Assembly: GCA_030817875.1 (NCBI GenBank)
Contig: JAUSZU010000001.1
Location: 4,960,001-5,024,000 of the forward strand
DNA: 64,000 nucleotides
Reading direction: 5' to 3'
DNA from: Flavobacterium sp. W4I14
GTDB taxonomy: Bacteria; Bacteroidota; Bacteroidia; Sphingobacteriales; Sphingobacteriaceae
In this document: positions 54,525 to 61,942 of the stretch, piece by piece
Position numbering within the stretch: the first letter of the stretch is position 1
Layout of the letters: the number at the start of each line of letters is the position of its first letter
Program-made: the position numbers and the translations under genes
Notes under the pieces: generated by a model
What the model saw: only the letters and a program-made list of their open reading frames with translations
What the model was told of the DNA's origin: nothing
The model's database searches: none

Positions 54525-54701
54525 GGTTTCAGTTTTAATAATTAGAACAAATTTTTTTAGAAATGTTACATTTTTTTAGAAAAGCCCATTTTGGATTTTC
54601 TAAAAGGGTTTTTACTTCCAAAACCAAAAAAAAGATGGAGGCTCCGAAAATAAATTTATGTAATCGCTTATGCTTTTGCATCACTATTTAAAATTACCGT
54701 T

Positions 54702-57700
54702 ATGAGACCATCTAAAACCTTACTCATCCTTCCCCTATTATTCACTATGTTTTTTGTTCAGGCACAAATGCCTGTTTTAAAGGTACAGCAGGCAGAAACC
54801 AGCGAGCAAAAAGATGCTGTTAAACTTAAGAAGTTAAATATTGATGTGCAGATTACCGGAAATATTGCGATAACGGTAATGACGATGACCTTCCACAATA
54901 ACAGTAACCGAATTTTAGAGGGCGAATTAACATTCCCCATGCCCGAAGGGGTTAGCATTAGCCGTTACGCTTTAGATATAAACGGAAAGATGCGTGAGGC
55001 TGTTCCCGTAGAAAAAGCGAAAGCAACAGAGGTTTTCGAAAGTATTGAGCGCCGTAGGATAGATCCGGGCTTGCTGGAGAAAGTTGAAGGAAATAATTTC
55101 CGCACGAGGATTTATCCCTTACCAGCAAATGGCAGCAGAACAATAATTGTAGGTTATGAAGAAGAGTTAAGTTTTAATCATAAGAACGTTTTAAAGTATC
55201 ATTTGCCATTAGATTACAACCAGGCCATTGAAAAATTTTCGTTAAAAACTACCGTTTTCGAAAGTATCATCAAACCAGAACTGGGTGAACAGCCAGACGG
55301 CAGTTTTGATTTAAAAGCCAATGGAAATACTTATGTTGGGGAGATCAATAAAGCCAATTATCAGCCTAAAAATGGTCTTACGATTAATCTTCCAAAAAGA
55401 AATGACCTGACCGAAGTGCAAATGCAAAAAGCATCAACAGGTTATTATTTTCTGGCTAATGTTTTTCCTAAAACCGAAAGTCGTCAAAAGCAGTGGGCGA
55501 ACCAAATTGGTTTAATCTGGGATACATCGTTAAGTGGCCTGCAGCGCAATACCGAGAAGGAAATAGAACTGCTGGATTTGATTATCAAACAAAAACAAAA
55601 CTTAACCATACAGTTAGGCTTGGTTAACAATGGCTTTAAGAATGCAGGCACTTTCGTAATCTCGAACGGTAACTTTTCTGCGTTGAAGGAGAAATTGAAA
55701 AATTTAGTTTATGACGGTGGAACGAATTTCAGCGCGATAAACGCAAGATCGATACCCGCCGACGAATATATTTTATTTACCGATGGACTTTCGACATTCG
55801 GAAAAAATACGGTCAGCTTAAATAAACCGGTTCATTGTATCAATACAGCACTTAAAGCTGATTATAGCACATTGAAATTTATCTGTATGAAAACGGGTGG
55901 ACAATTTGTTAACCTGAACTCCATTTCGGTAGGCGACGCTTTTAAACAATTGAACCAGCAAAACCTTCAGTTTTTAGGGATTAAAAATGGAGCAGATGTT
56001 AGGCAGACTTATCCTTCAATGAAGGTAAATGTAAACGGACATTTCTCTTTAGCCGGTATCATGAATGCGTTTAATACGGAATTTACACTGCAGTTTGGTT
56101 TTGGAAATACTGTTGTTTCAGAACAGATTGTTCGGTTAAATGCTACTGAGCATACTTTAAGCAGCATTGATGTTAGCCGTGTTTGGGCACAGAAGAAAAT
56201 TGCTGAAATGGACATTCAATATGAAGATAATAAGGATGATATTAGTGTTTTGAGTAAACAGTTTGGTATTGTTACCCGTAATACCAGCCTTATTGTTTTA
56301 GAAAACTTAGATGATTATTTACGTTATGATATTGTGCCCCCTGTTGAATTGCAACAGGCCTATAATGCGGTTTTGAAGCAACGCAGAACAGCTATTTTGG
56401 AACGTAAGCAAGATCTGATCAATGCTGCGGTAGCCATGACCAAAGAACTGAAAACCTGGTGGAATACAGACTTTTACTATAAAGAGCAAGGAAAGAAGAA
56501 AGAAAGATACCCTGATCCAGGCCAAAGAGATGTAAATGGAGATCCGACGGCTAATATTGTAATGGCTGAGCCTGTTGGGGAGGGACCTAGAAGAGAAGCC
56601 GCTGCACAACAGTTACGTGCAAGAAACAGAGCTGAGTCTGCAAGTCAGGTAAGAATGCCCGCGCCTGTTGCAAAACAAGATCAGGTAAAAATTGCGAGTG
56701 AAGATAAAGCCCTCAATGAAGTTGTAGTTGTGGGGTATGCTTCTCAACGAAAAACTTCTGTAACGGGATCAGTCACGACCATTAGAGGCAATGCTTCAAG
56801 CGCTCTCGCGGGTAGGGTTGCAGGTGTTCAAGTACAAAATGTAGATGCAATAAGGATGCCGCCACCAGTACAACAACCCGCAATTGTTATCCCCGAATTT
56901 AAAAGCGATAAGGATTATATGAAAAACCTGGTTGGAAAGCCGGACAGTGCTTATCAGGCTTATTTAAAAATGCGTTCGAGCTACATCAGCACGCCTATGT
57001 TTTATTTTGATGTGGCCAATTGGTTTTACCAGCAGAAAGATAGTGTTAGGGCGCTGACCATTTTAAGTAATATTGCAGATCTGGATTTGGAGAATGCCGA
57101 TTTATATAAAACTTTAGCCTATAAATTAAAGCAGACCGGAAATTATAAAGATGAACTTTTTATTACCCAAAAAGTTTTGCAGTGGCGACCAATGGATGCG
57201 CAGAGTTACCGCGATTACGCTTTAGCACTGTCAGATAACGGGCAATACCAGGCTGCATTAGATCATTTATATAAGGTACTTACCCAAAGTTATAACAGTC
57301 AGATTGCTGAAAGAGATCAAGGAATTGAGGAGATTGTGATATCGGAAATCAATAACCTGATTGCAAAACATGGCAATAGCTTAAGTGTCAAAGGGGTTGA
57401 TAAAAGGTTAATCCAGCCTTTGCCTGTAGATGTGCGCGTGGTACTCAACTGGAATAAAAATGATACTGATATCGACCTATGGTTAACTGACCCAACTGGC
57501 GAAAAAGGGTTTTATGGAAATTCGAGAACAAAAATAGGTGGTAGGATTAGCAACGATTTTACATCAGGTTATGGCCCTGAGCAATTTATGATCAAAAAAG
57601 CAATAAAGGGAAAATATAAAATCGAAGTTAACTATTATGGCGATAGTCAGATTAACATTAGCGGACCAACAACAGTAACAGCTGAAATTTATACCCGGTA

Positions 57701-57791
57701 CGCAACAGGCAAACAACAGAGAAAAGTGATTGTATTGCCTATGGCTGCTGCAAGTAGCGGAGGCAACCTGGTAGGTGAATTTAATTTTTAA
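54702..57791 (+). CDS. VIT/VWA-like/TPR/DUF2135 protein with SusC-plug-like motif
   Basis: 1029 residues. A signal peptide (about 1-22, ending FVQAQ) precedes a VIT domain (about 30-165: LKKLNIDVQITGNIAITVMT, PMPEGVSISRYALDINGKM, REAVPVEKAKATEVFESIERRR). A VWA-like segment carries DTSLS (MIDAS-type, about 270). Residues about 668-712 read LNEVVVVGYASQRK, SVTGSVTTI and LAGRVAGVQVQN, a close match to the plug signature of SusC-type TonB-dependent receptors. TPR-like helices (about 770-890) and a DUF2135 domain (about 910-1029, VRVVLNWNKNDTDIDLWLTDP) follow. The plug-like piece lacks a barrel. Confidence 0.85.
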   Translation: MRPSKTLLILPLLFTMFFVQAQMPVLKVQQAETSEQKDAVKLKKLNIDVQITGNIAITVMTMTFHNNSNRILEGELTFPMPEGVSISRYALDINGKMREAVPVEKAKATEVFESIERRRIDPGLLEKVEGNNFRTRIYPLPANGSRTIIVGYEEELSFNHKNVLKYHLPLDYNQAIEKFSLKTTVFESIIKPELGEQPDGSFDLKANGNTYVGEINKANYQPKNGLTINLPKRNDLTEVQMQKASTGYYFLANVFPKTESRQKQWANQIGLIWDTSLSGLQRNTEKEIELLDLIIKQKQNLTIQLGLVNNGFKNAGTFVISNGNFSALKEKLKNLVYDGGTNFSAINARSIPADEYILFTDGLSTFGKNTVSLNKPVHCINTALKADYSTLKFICMKTGGQFVNLNSISVGDAFKQLNQQNLQFLGIKNGADVRQTYPSMKVNVNGHFSLAGIMNAFNTEFTLQFGFGNTVVSEQIVRLNATEHTLSSIDVSRVWAQKKIAEMDIQYEDNKDDISVLSKQFGIVTRNTSLIVLENLDDYLRYDIVPPVELQQAYNAVLKQRRTAILERKQDLINAAVAMTKELKTWWNTDFYYKEQGKKKERYPDPGQRDVNGDPTANIVMAEPVGEGPRREAAAQQLRARNRAESASQVRMPAPVAKQDQVKIASEDKALNEVVVVGYASQRKTSVTGSVTTIRGNASSALAGRVAGVQVQNVDAIRMPPPVQQPAIVIPEFKSDKDYMKNLVGKPDSAYQAYLKMRSSYISTPMFYFDVANWFYQQKDSVRALTILSNIADLDLENADLYKTLAYKLKQTGNYKDELFITQKVLQWRPMDAQSYRDYALALSDNGQYQAALDHLYKVLTQSYNSQIAERDQGIEEIVISEINNLIAKHGNSLSVKGVDKRLIQPLPVDVRVVLNWNKNDTDIDLWLTDPTGEKGFYGNSRTKIGGRISNDFTSGYGPEQFMIKKAIKGKYKIEVNYYGDSQINISGPTTVTAEIYTRYATGKQQRKVIVLPMAAASSGGNLVGEFNF

Positions 57792-57811
57792 GGATTATAT
57801 TGATTAATTGC

Positions 57812-57848
57812 ATTCATGGGCGTCGACTTAAGTCGACCCCTATGAATT
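57812..57848. repeat. palindrome between convergent genes
   Basis: Perfect core GTCGACTTAAGTCGAC (57822-57837) extended by TTCATGGG/CCCTATGAA arms. There is no T-run, so it is either a weak bidirectional terminator or another intergenic repeat type. Confidence 0.6.
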
Positions 57849-57852
57849 AATA

Positions 57853-58374
57853 TTATAGTAATAAACCAGCTACTTCCTCCCAGGTATTTACGCGTTCATA
57901 TTCTGTTACAAGCAAATTGTGTGGCGAAGAAAATAATAACGGACGGCCGGCAAAATTCACAAAGTTTTTAATGCGGTCGTCGATTATAATATCAACATTC
58001 ACAATTTTATTTCCGCAGAACATCATGTGCTGCCAATCGATGAAAGGAAAATGTTCGGTCATCCAATCGTACTTATCAATCAATGAATTTCGGAACTCCA
58101 TCGCCGCCGAAACAATATAAACATCATATTTCTCCTGTAAAGCCTTAATTACCCGTTGGCTATCTGCAATAACCTCAAGATCTCGGAAAAAGCCGGGTTC
58201 ATTTATATATTCGAACCATTTCTGGTTAACATCTTGCGGAACATGGTGATAGATTTCGTTTCCGGCATCAATTTTTAAATCTAAGGGAACGTTAAAATCC
58301 CGGTTATATAGTTTAATAAATTTTCCAAGGGCATCGGCAATTACCTCGTCCATATCAATTGCAATTCTTTCCAT
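57853..58374 (-). CDS. 5'(3')-deoxyribonucleotidase, NT5C type
   Basis: 173 residues, HAD superfamily. The nucleophile motif is AIDMDEVIAD (first Asp nucleophile, second Asp acid/base), followed by YIVSAAMEFRNSL (motif II) and VDIIIDDRIKNF (motif III). The NT5C family dephosphorylates deoxynucleoside monophosphates. The frame extends to a TTG at 58386 (MQVQ), but ATG 58374 (MERIAIDMDE) is closer to relatives. It is divergent from rpsP. Confidence 0.88.
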   Translation of the reverse strand: MERIAIDMDEVIADALGKFIKLYNRDFNVPLDLKIDAGNEIYHHVPQDVNQKWFEYINEPGFFRDLEVIADSQRVIKALQEKYDVYIVSAAMEFRNSLIDKYDWMTEHFPFIDWQHMMFCGNKIVNVDIIIDDRIKNFVNFAGRPLLFSSPHNLLVTEYERVNTWEEVAGLLL

Positions 58375-58453
58375 TTGTACCTGCAAATATTTCGGCGCAA
58401 ATATCCTGAAAACAAAGAAATTAAACTATGTTTTTAATTTACAGTATTTTAGT

Positions 58454-58461
58454 TATCTTTG
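58454..58461 (+). promoter_or_regulatory. -7 box of rpsP
   Basis: TATCTTTG, full consensus and followed by CAGCC, 56 bases before the rpsP ATG. Confidence 0.55.
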
Positions 58462-58465
58462 CAGC

Positions 58466-58486
58466 CCCGCAGCATGAAGCTCCGGG
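58466..58486 (+). promoter_or_regulatory. leader hairpin of rpsP
   Basis: CCCG-c-AGC pairs with GCT-c-CGGG around an ATGAA loop, early in the rpsP leader, with a symmetric C-C bulge. It could be a regulatory structure for the ribosomal protein operon. Confidence 0.4.
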
Positions 58487-58517
58487 AACTATGTTGAATA
58501 CATAAATACAAAAAGAA

Positions 58518-59090
58518 ATGGCAACTAAAATCAGATTGCAAAGATTCGGTAAAAAAGGAAAACCTTTTTTCCACGTTGTGGTAGCAGATTCTCGCTCTCC
58601 ACGTGATGGTAAATTTATTGAGCGTTTAGGTTCTTACAACCCAAACACCAATCCTGCAACCATCGAAATTAACTTCGAAAAAACTTTAGCTTGGATTAAC
58701 AGTGGTGCACAACCAACTGATACTGCTCGTGCTATCCTTTCTTACAAAGGTGTTTTGTACAAAAAACACTTAGAAGGTGGTGTTAAAAAAGGCGCTTTAA
58801 CTCAAGAACAGGCAGATGAAAAATTTGCAGCTTGGTTAGATGCTAAAGCAGGTAAAATTTCTGGTAAATCAGAAGGTTTAGCTACTTCTAAAGCAGATGC
58901 GCGTAAAGCGGCATTAGCAGCAGAAGCTAAGAAAAAAGAAGATAAAGCAGCAGCTATCGCAGCTAAAAATGCACCAGTTGCAGAAGAAGTTGTTGAAGAA
59001 GAAGTTACTGAAGAAGCACCAGCTGTTGAAGCTGAAGCAACTGAAGAGGCTCCTGCAGCAGAAGCTACTAAAGAAGAAGGAGCAGAATAA
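58518..59090 (+). CDS. rpsP: 30S ribosomal protein S16 with extended tail
   Basis: 190 residues; the conserved S16 domain is the first 80 or so (MATKIRLQRFGKKGKPFFHVVVADSRSPRDGKFIERLGSYNP...). The rest is a lysine/alanine-rich stretch (about 105-150) and then an acidic tail of E, A and P (about 155-190). Long S16 tails are usual in Bacteroidetes. It is followed by a strong terminator and rimM, the first part of the classical rpsP-rimM-trmD order. Confidence 0.97.
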   Translation: MATKIRLQRFGKKGKPFFHVVVADSRSPRDGKFIERLGSYNPNTNPATIEINFEKTLAWINSGAQPTDTARAILSYKGVLYKKHLEGGVKKGALTQEQADEKFAAWLDAKAGKISGKSEGLATSKADARKAALAAEAKKKEDKAAAIAAKNAPVAEEVVEEEVTEEAPAVEAEATEEAPAAEATKEEGAE

Positions 59091-59111
59091 TTTTAATTAT
59101 TTTGTCTCAAA

Positions 59112-59147
59112 AAATAGCGTTCCGAATTTCGGAACGCTATTTTTTTA
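59112..59147 (+). terminator. terminator behind rpsP
   Basis: AAATAGCGTTCCGAA (59112-59126) pairs with TTCGGAACGCTATTT (59128-59142), followed by a T-run. Confidence 0.85.
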
Positions 59148-59210
59148 CCCCCAACCCCCTTAAGGGGGCTAGGGAATATTAACTTTAAAAGCCCCTATAG
59201 GGGTTTGGGG
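59147..59210. repeat. C-rich/G-rich inverted repeat before rimM
   Basis: ACCCCCAACCCCC with inner CTTAAGGGGG at the left, and GCCCCTATAGGGG, TTTGGGGT at the right, ending one base before the rimM ATG. It resembles a second family of Bacteroidetes intergenic repeats. Confidence 0.6.
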
Positions 59211-59211
59211 T

Positions 59212-59739
59212 ATGAAACACGAAGAAGCATTTTATATTGGTTACGTTACCAAAACGAGGGGTTTAAAGGGAGAAGTTCAGGTGTTTTTCGAATTTGATGA
59301 GTACGAACAACTCGAATTTGATGTGGTATTTGCCGATATGAATGGTAAGCTTGTTCCATATTTTGTGGCTTCAGCAAAATTACAAGCCAATAAAACAGGC
59401 TATTTTAACTTTGATGACGCTGATCATATCGATAAAGTACAGCCGCTGTTAAAAAAGAAATTATACCTGCCCCTATCGCAAATGCCTGAGCGCGATGAAA
59501 GTGAGTTCTTCTACACTGATTTTAAAGGCTATTTAGCAATAGATGAAACCTTGGGCGAATTGGGCGAAATTTTGGAAGTAAATGAGTATCCGCAGCAGTT
59601 TGTGGCTACAGTAGTGTATAAAGAAACCGAAATTCTGTTCCCGCTAAATGAAGATTTTATTGTAGAGTACGACGAGGATGAAAAAACACTAACCCTTGAT
59701 TTACCAGAGGGTTTGCTGGATATTTATTTGGAGAGCTAA
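59212..59739 (+). CDS. rimM: ribosome maturation factor RimM
   Basis: 175 residues, full length. Assists assembly of the 30S head (binds S19). The N-terminal barrel starts FYIGYVTKTRGLKGEVQVFFEFD. The C-terminal PRC-barrel has FKGYLAIDETLGELGEILEVNEYPQQFVATV and ILFPLNEDFIVEYDEDEKTLTLDLPEGLLDIY. Its translation start lies directly behind a G-rich repeat arm. In most genomes trmD follows; here a decayed regulator and a lipoprotein gene intervene. Confidence 0.94.
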   Translation: MKHEEAFYIGYVTKTRGLKGEVQVFFEFDEYEQLEFDVVFADMNGKLVPYFVASAKLQANKTGYFNFDDADHIDKVQPLLKKKLYLPLSQMPERDESEFFYTDFKGYLAIDETLGELGEILEVNEYPQQFVATVVYKETEILFPLNEDFIVEYDEDEKTLTLDLPEGLLDIYLES

Positions 59740-59842
59740 AATCAAAAACATTTACGCGTTTTACTATTGCTAAGCCTGTTTTGTAAAAAAAAACAATCTT
59801 TTAGTAAAATATACTAGATATATATTAGAATACCTAATTCAG

Positions 59843-59971
59843 GTTTGCAGACTGACAATCAGTACGATCGAATCAGGAAGTGTGTTCCTTCAATCATGTT
59901 GGCACTTAAAATGGCCGGGGTTTTTTGATAAGCCCGTTGAGGAAATATTTGAGATGGATGACGACGATTAA
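59843..59971 (+). pseudogene. remnant of an XRE-family HTH regulator
   Basis: Reading across two frame changes gives VCRLTISTIESG, then PSIMLALKMAGVF, then DKPVEEIFEMDDDD and a stop at 59969. This matches the recognition helix and C-terminus of the short YozG-type Cro/CI regulators of about 65-70 residues (QTISTIESG ... P-SxxLALKxAxxFxxxVEEIFE). The first change fits a one-base deletion near 59885, the second one extra T in the run at 59921-59926. The N-terminal half is not recognisable, so the gene is truncated and dead. Confidence 0.7.
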
Positions 59972-60030
59972 CAGATAATGTTTTTTAAGGAAAAATTGTT
60001 AATTTAGGTCTCATACTAACCAAAATTAAC

Positions 60031-60465
60031 ATGCTCAAAAGAATATCAAAAATTGCCATAATTTTCCTTACAACGCTAACCATCTTTTCTTGTAAAACCG
60101 TACAACAGGCTAATTTAAAAGAAATCAAGCCATTTGTTGGCATCTGGAACGATACCACCAACCCTGGGAGTAAGATCGTTTTTAAAGCGGATGGAAGTTT
60201 TTACAATATGACCAATGAAGGTGGTGTACAGATCATCACGCATAGTGGCACATTTAAAATTTTATCAAACAACATGTATGTGCTAAATATTTCGGATGCA
60301 AGGTCTGATGCTACTTACGATCTTAAAGGCAGGCAATATGCAAACTATTACACCTTAAGCAATGACAAAAAAACAATGAAAGTAAGCGGCGTTGTTGACG
60401 GACGGAACGGTAGAAAGCCCTTGCAATGGGCGAGTGATCTGATAAAGGTTAATACGCTGGATTAA
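60031..60465 (+). CDS. small lipoprotein, DUF4488-like
   Basis: 144 residues. The signal peptide ends TIFSC with the lipidated C21. The rest is a small lipocalin-like beta domain (FVGIWNDTTNPGSKIVFKADGSFYNM, then HSGTFKILSNNMYVLNISD and YTLSNDKKTMKVSGVVDG), consistent with the DUF4488 family of Bacteroidetes. Function is unknown. It separates trmD from rimM. Confidence 0.72.
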   Translation: MLKRISKIAIIFLTTLTIFSCKTVQQANLKEIKPFVGIWNDTTNPGSKIVFKADGSFYNMTNEGGVQIITHSGTFKILSNNMYVLNISDARSDATYDLKGRQYANYYTLSNDKKTMKVSGVVDGRNGRKPLQWASDLIKVNTLD

Positions 60466-60526
60466 TATTTACCACAATATATTTCAATAATAGCCAAAAT
60501 TGATACTGAGTATAGCAAAATTTTCC

Positions 60527-60554
60527 TTCAGCCTAAAGACTTCAGCCTAAAGAC
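60527..60554 (+). repeat. 14-bp tandem duplication before trmD
   Basis: TTCAGCCTAAAGAC occurs twice in direct succession (60527-60540 and 60541-60554), immediately upstream of the trmD -7 box. Confidence 0.9.
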
Positions 60555-60555
60555 T

Positions 60556-60563
60556 TACCTTTG
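60556..60563 (+). promoter_or_regulatory. -7 box abutting the trmD start
   Basis: TACCTTTG, full consensus, exactly four bases before the ATG at 60568. Confidence 0.5.
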
Positions 60564-60567
60564 CATT

Positions 60568-61242
60568 ATGCGTTTCGATATTATTACAGTTTTGCCTGCT
60601 TTATTAGAAAGTCCATTTGCTCATTCTATTTTGCAACGTGCGCAAAAAAAAGGCATAGCCGAAATTGTTGTCCATAACCTGAGGGATTATGCCACCAATA
60701 AACAAAAAAGTGTTGATGATTACCAATATGGCGGCGGAAGCGGTATGGTAATGAGTATTGAGCCTTTTGCGGCCTGTATCGAAAAGCTTCAGGCAGAAAG
60801 AGCATACGATGAAATTATTTTCATGAGCCCCGATGGTGTTACTTTAAACCAGAGCACGGCCAATGAATTATCTATTAAAAAGAACATCATTATTTTGTGT
60901 GGCCACTATAAGGGCATAGATCAGCGTATACGCGATATCTTTGTTACAAGAGAGATCTCAGTTGGTGATTATGTTCTAAGCGGAGGAGAGCTGCCTGCAG
61001 CGATTGTAGTAGATGCTGTTGTGCGTTTAATTCCCGGTGTTTTAAACGATGAGACCTCTGCCTTATCTGATAGTTTTCAGGGAGAACTGCTTGATGCTCC
61101 TGTTTATACCCGCCCTGCTGACTGGCGTGGATATAAAGTACCAGATGTTTTATTAAGCGGCCATGAAGCTAAGGTGAACGAATGGAGGCACGAACAGGCA
61201 TTGGAGCGAACTAAAATACGCCGTCCCGACCTTTTAGAGTAA
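60568..61242 (+). CDS. trmD: tRNA (guanine-N1)-methyltransferase TrmD
   Basis: 224 residues, a SPOUT methyltransferase that makes m1G37 in tRNAs. N-terminus MRFDIITVLPALLESPF. Knot segments: YGGGSGMVMSIEPF, LCGHYKGIDQRI, and SVGDYVLSGGELPAAIVVDAVVRLIPGVL. The C-terminal tail has GYKVPDVLLSGHEAKVNEWRHEQALERT. It is essential in most bacteria. Its promoter (-7 box four bases before ATG, 14-bp duplication upstream) suggests independent, leaderless expression. Confidence 0.96.
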   Translation: MRFDIITVLPALLESPFAHSILQRAQKKGIAEIVVHNLRDYATNKQKSVDDYQYGGGSGMVMSIEPFAACIEKLQAERAYDEIIFMSPDGVTLNQSTANELSIKKNIIILCGHYKGIDQRIRDIFVTREISVGDYVLSGGELPAAIVVDAVVRLIPGVLNDETSALSDSFQGELLDAPVYTRPADWRGYKVPDVLLSGHEAKVNEWRHEQALERTKIRRPDLLE

Positions 61243-61306
61243 AATTTCCTTGTAAATTATAAAGGTAAATTCTATTTTAGAAGAAACGCTTCTAGTCCCC
61301 GATAAT

Positions 61307-61942
61307 ATGCCCAAACAGATTGTTATTTGTGATGACCATTTACTTTTTTTAAACGGCATTTCCGAATTGCTTAAAAATACCGGGAACAACTATGGCATTT
61401 TTAAATTCAGCGATGTACATTCCTGCAGGAACCATTTAATGCATAACATTGCTGATGTTTTCATCTGTGATTTAAATATTAACCACTTTGATGGGTTTGT
61501 GTTGATTGAAGAACTCAGATCCCAGCTAAAAAACACCAAAATAATTGTTCTCACTGCTTATTACGAAGATTTTCTGATCCAAAAGGCAAAGAAGCTGGGT
61601 GTGAATGCTTTTCTCAAAAAAGAAACACCTGCCGAAGAGCTTATCAGTATTATCGAATCAAATAAAGACACATCGTTTTATACCAATAAGAATTATAAAA
61701 AAGGCGAGAGTGTGTATAGCGCCATTGATGGTTCAATTGTCAATAAATTTCGGATATCCAGACAGGAAAAAGAGATCATTAAATTAATCATCAAAGGATT
61801 AACCAGTAAAGAAATAGCTGAAGTATTATTTATCAGTATAACAACCGTAACTACCCATCGTAAGAACATCCATCGGAAGTTGGAAATCAATAACAGCAGT
61901 TCGCTCATTAAGTTTGCTCATGAGAATAATCTACTTGATTAG
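61307..61942 (+). CDS. NarL/FixJ-type response regulator
   Basis: 211 residues. The receiver domain (about 3-120) has acidic residues D9 and D10, phospho-acceptor D55 in VFICDLNI, T83 and K104. The LuxR-type HTH (about 145-211) reads ISRQEKEIIKLIIKGLTSKEIA, then FISITTVTTHRKNIHRKLEINN. The gene overlaps the 7TM-DISM kinase gene by 23 bases, a clear two-component operon. Candidate targets are the downstream WG-repeat gene and the 45765 gene, which share an inverted-repeat operator; this is inference. Confidence 0.92.
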   Translation: MPKQIVICDDHLLFLNGISELLKNTGNNYGIFKFSDVHSCRNHLMHNIADVFICDLNINHFDGFVLIEELRSQLKNTKIIVLTAYYEDFLIQKAKKLGVNAFLKKETPAEELISIIESNKDTSFYTNKNYKKGESVYSAIDGSIVNKFRISRQEKEIIKLIIKGLTSKEIAEVLFISITTVTTHRKNIHRKLEINNSSSLIKFAHENNLLD

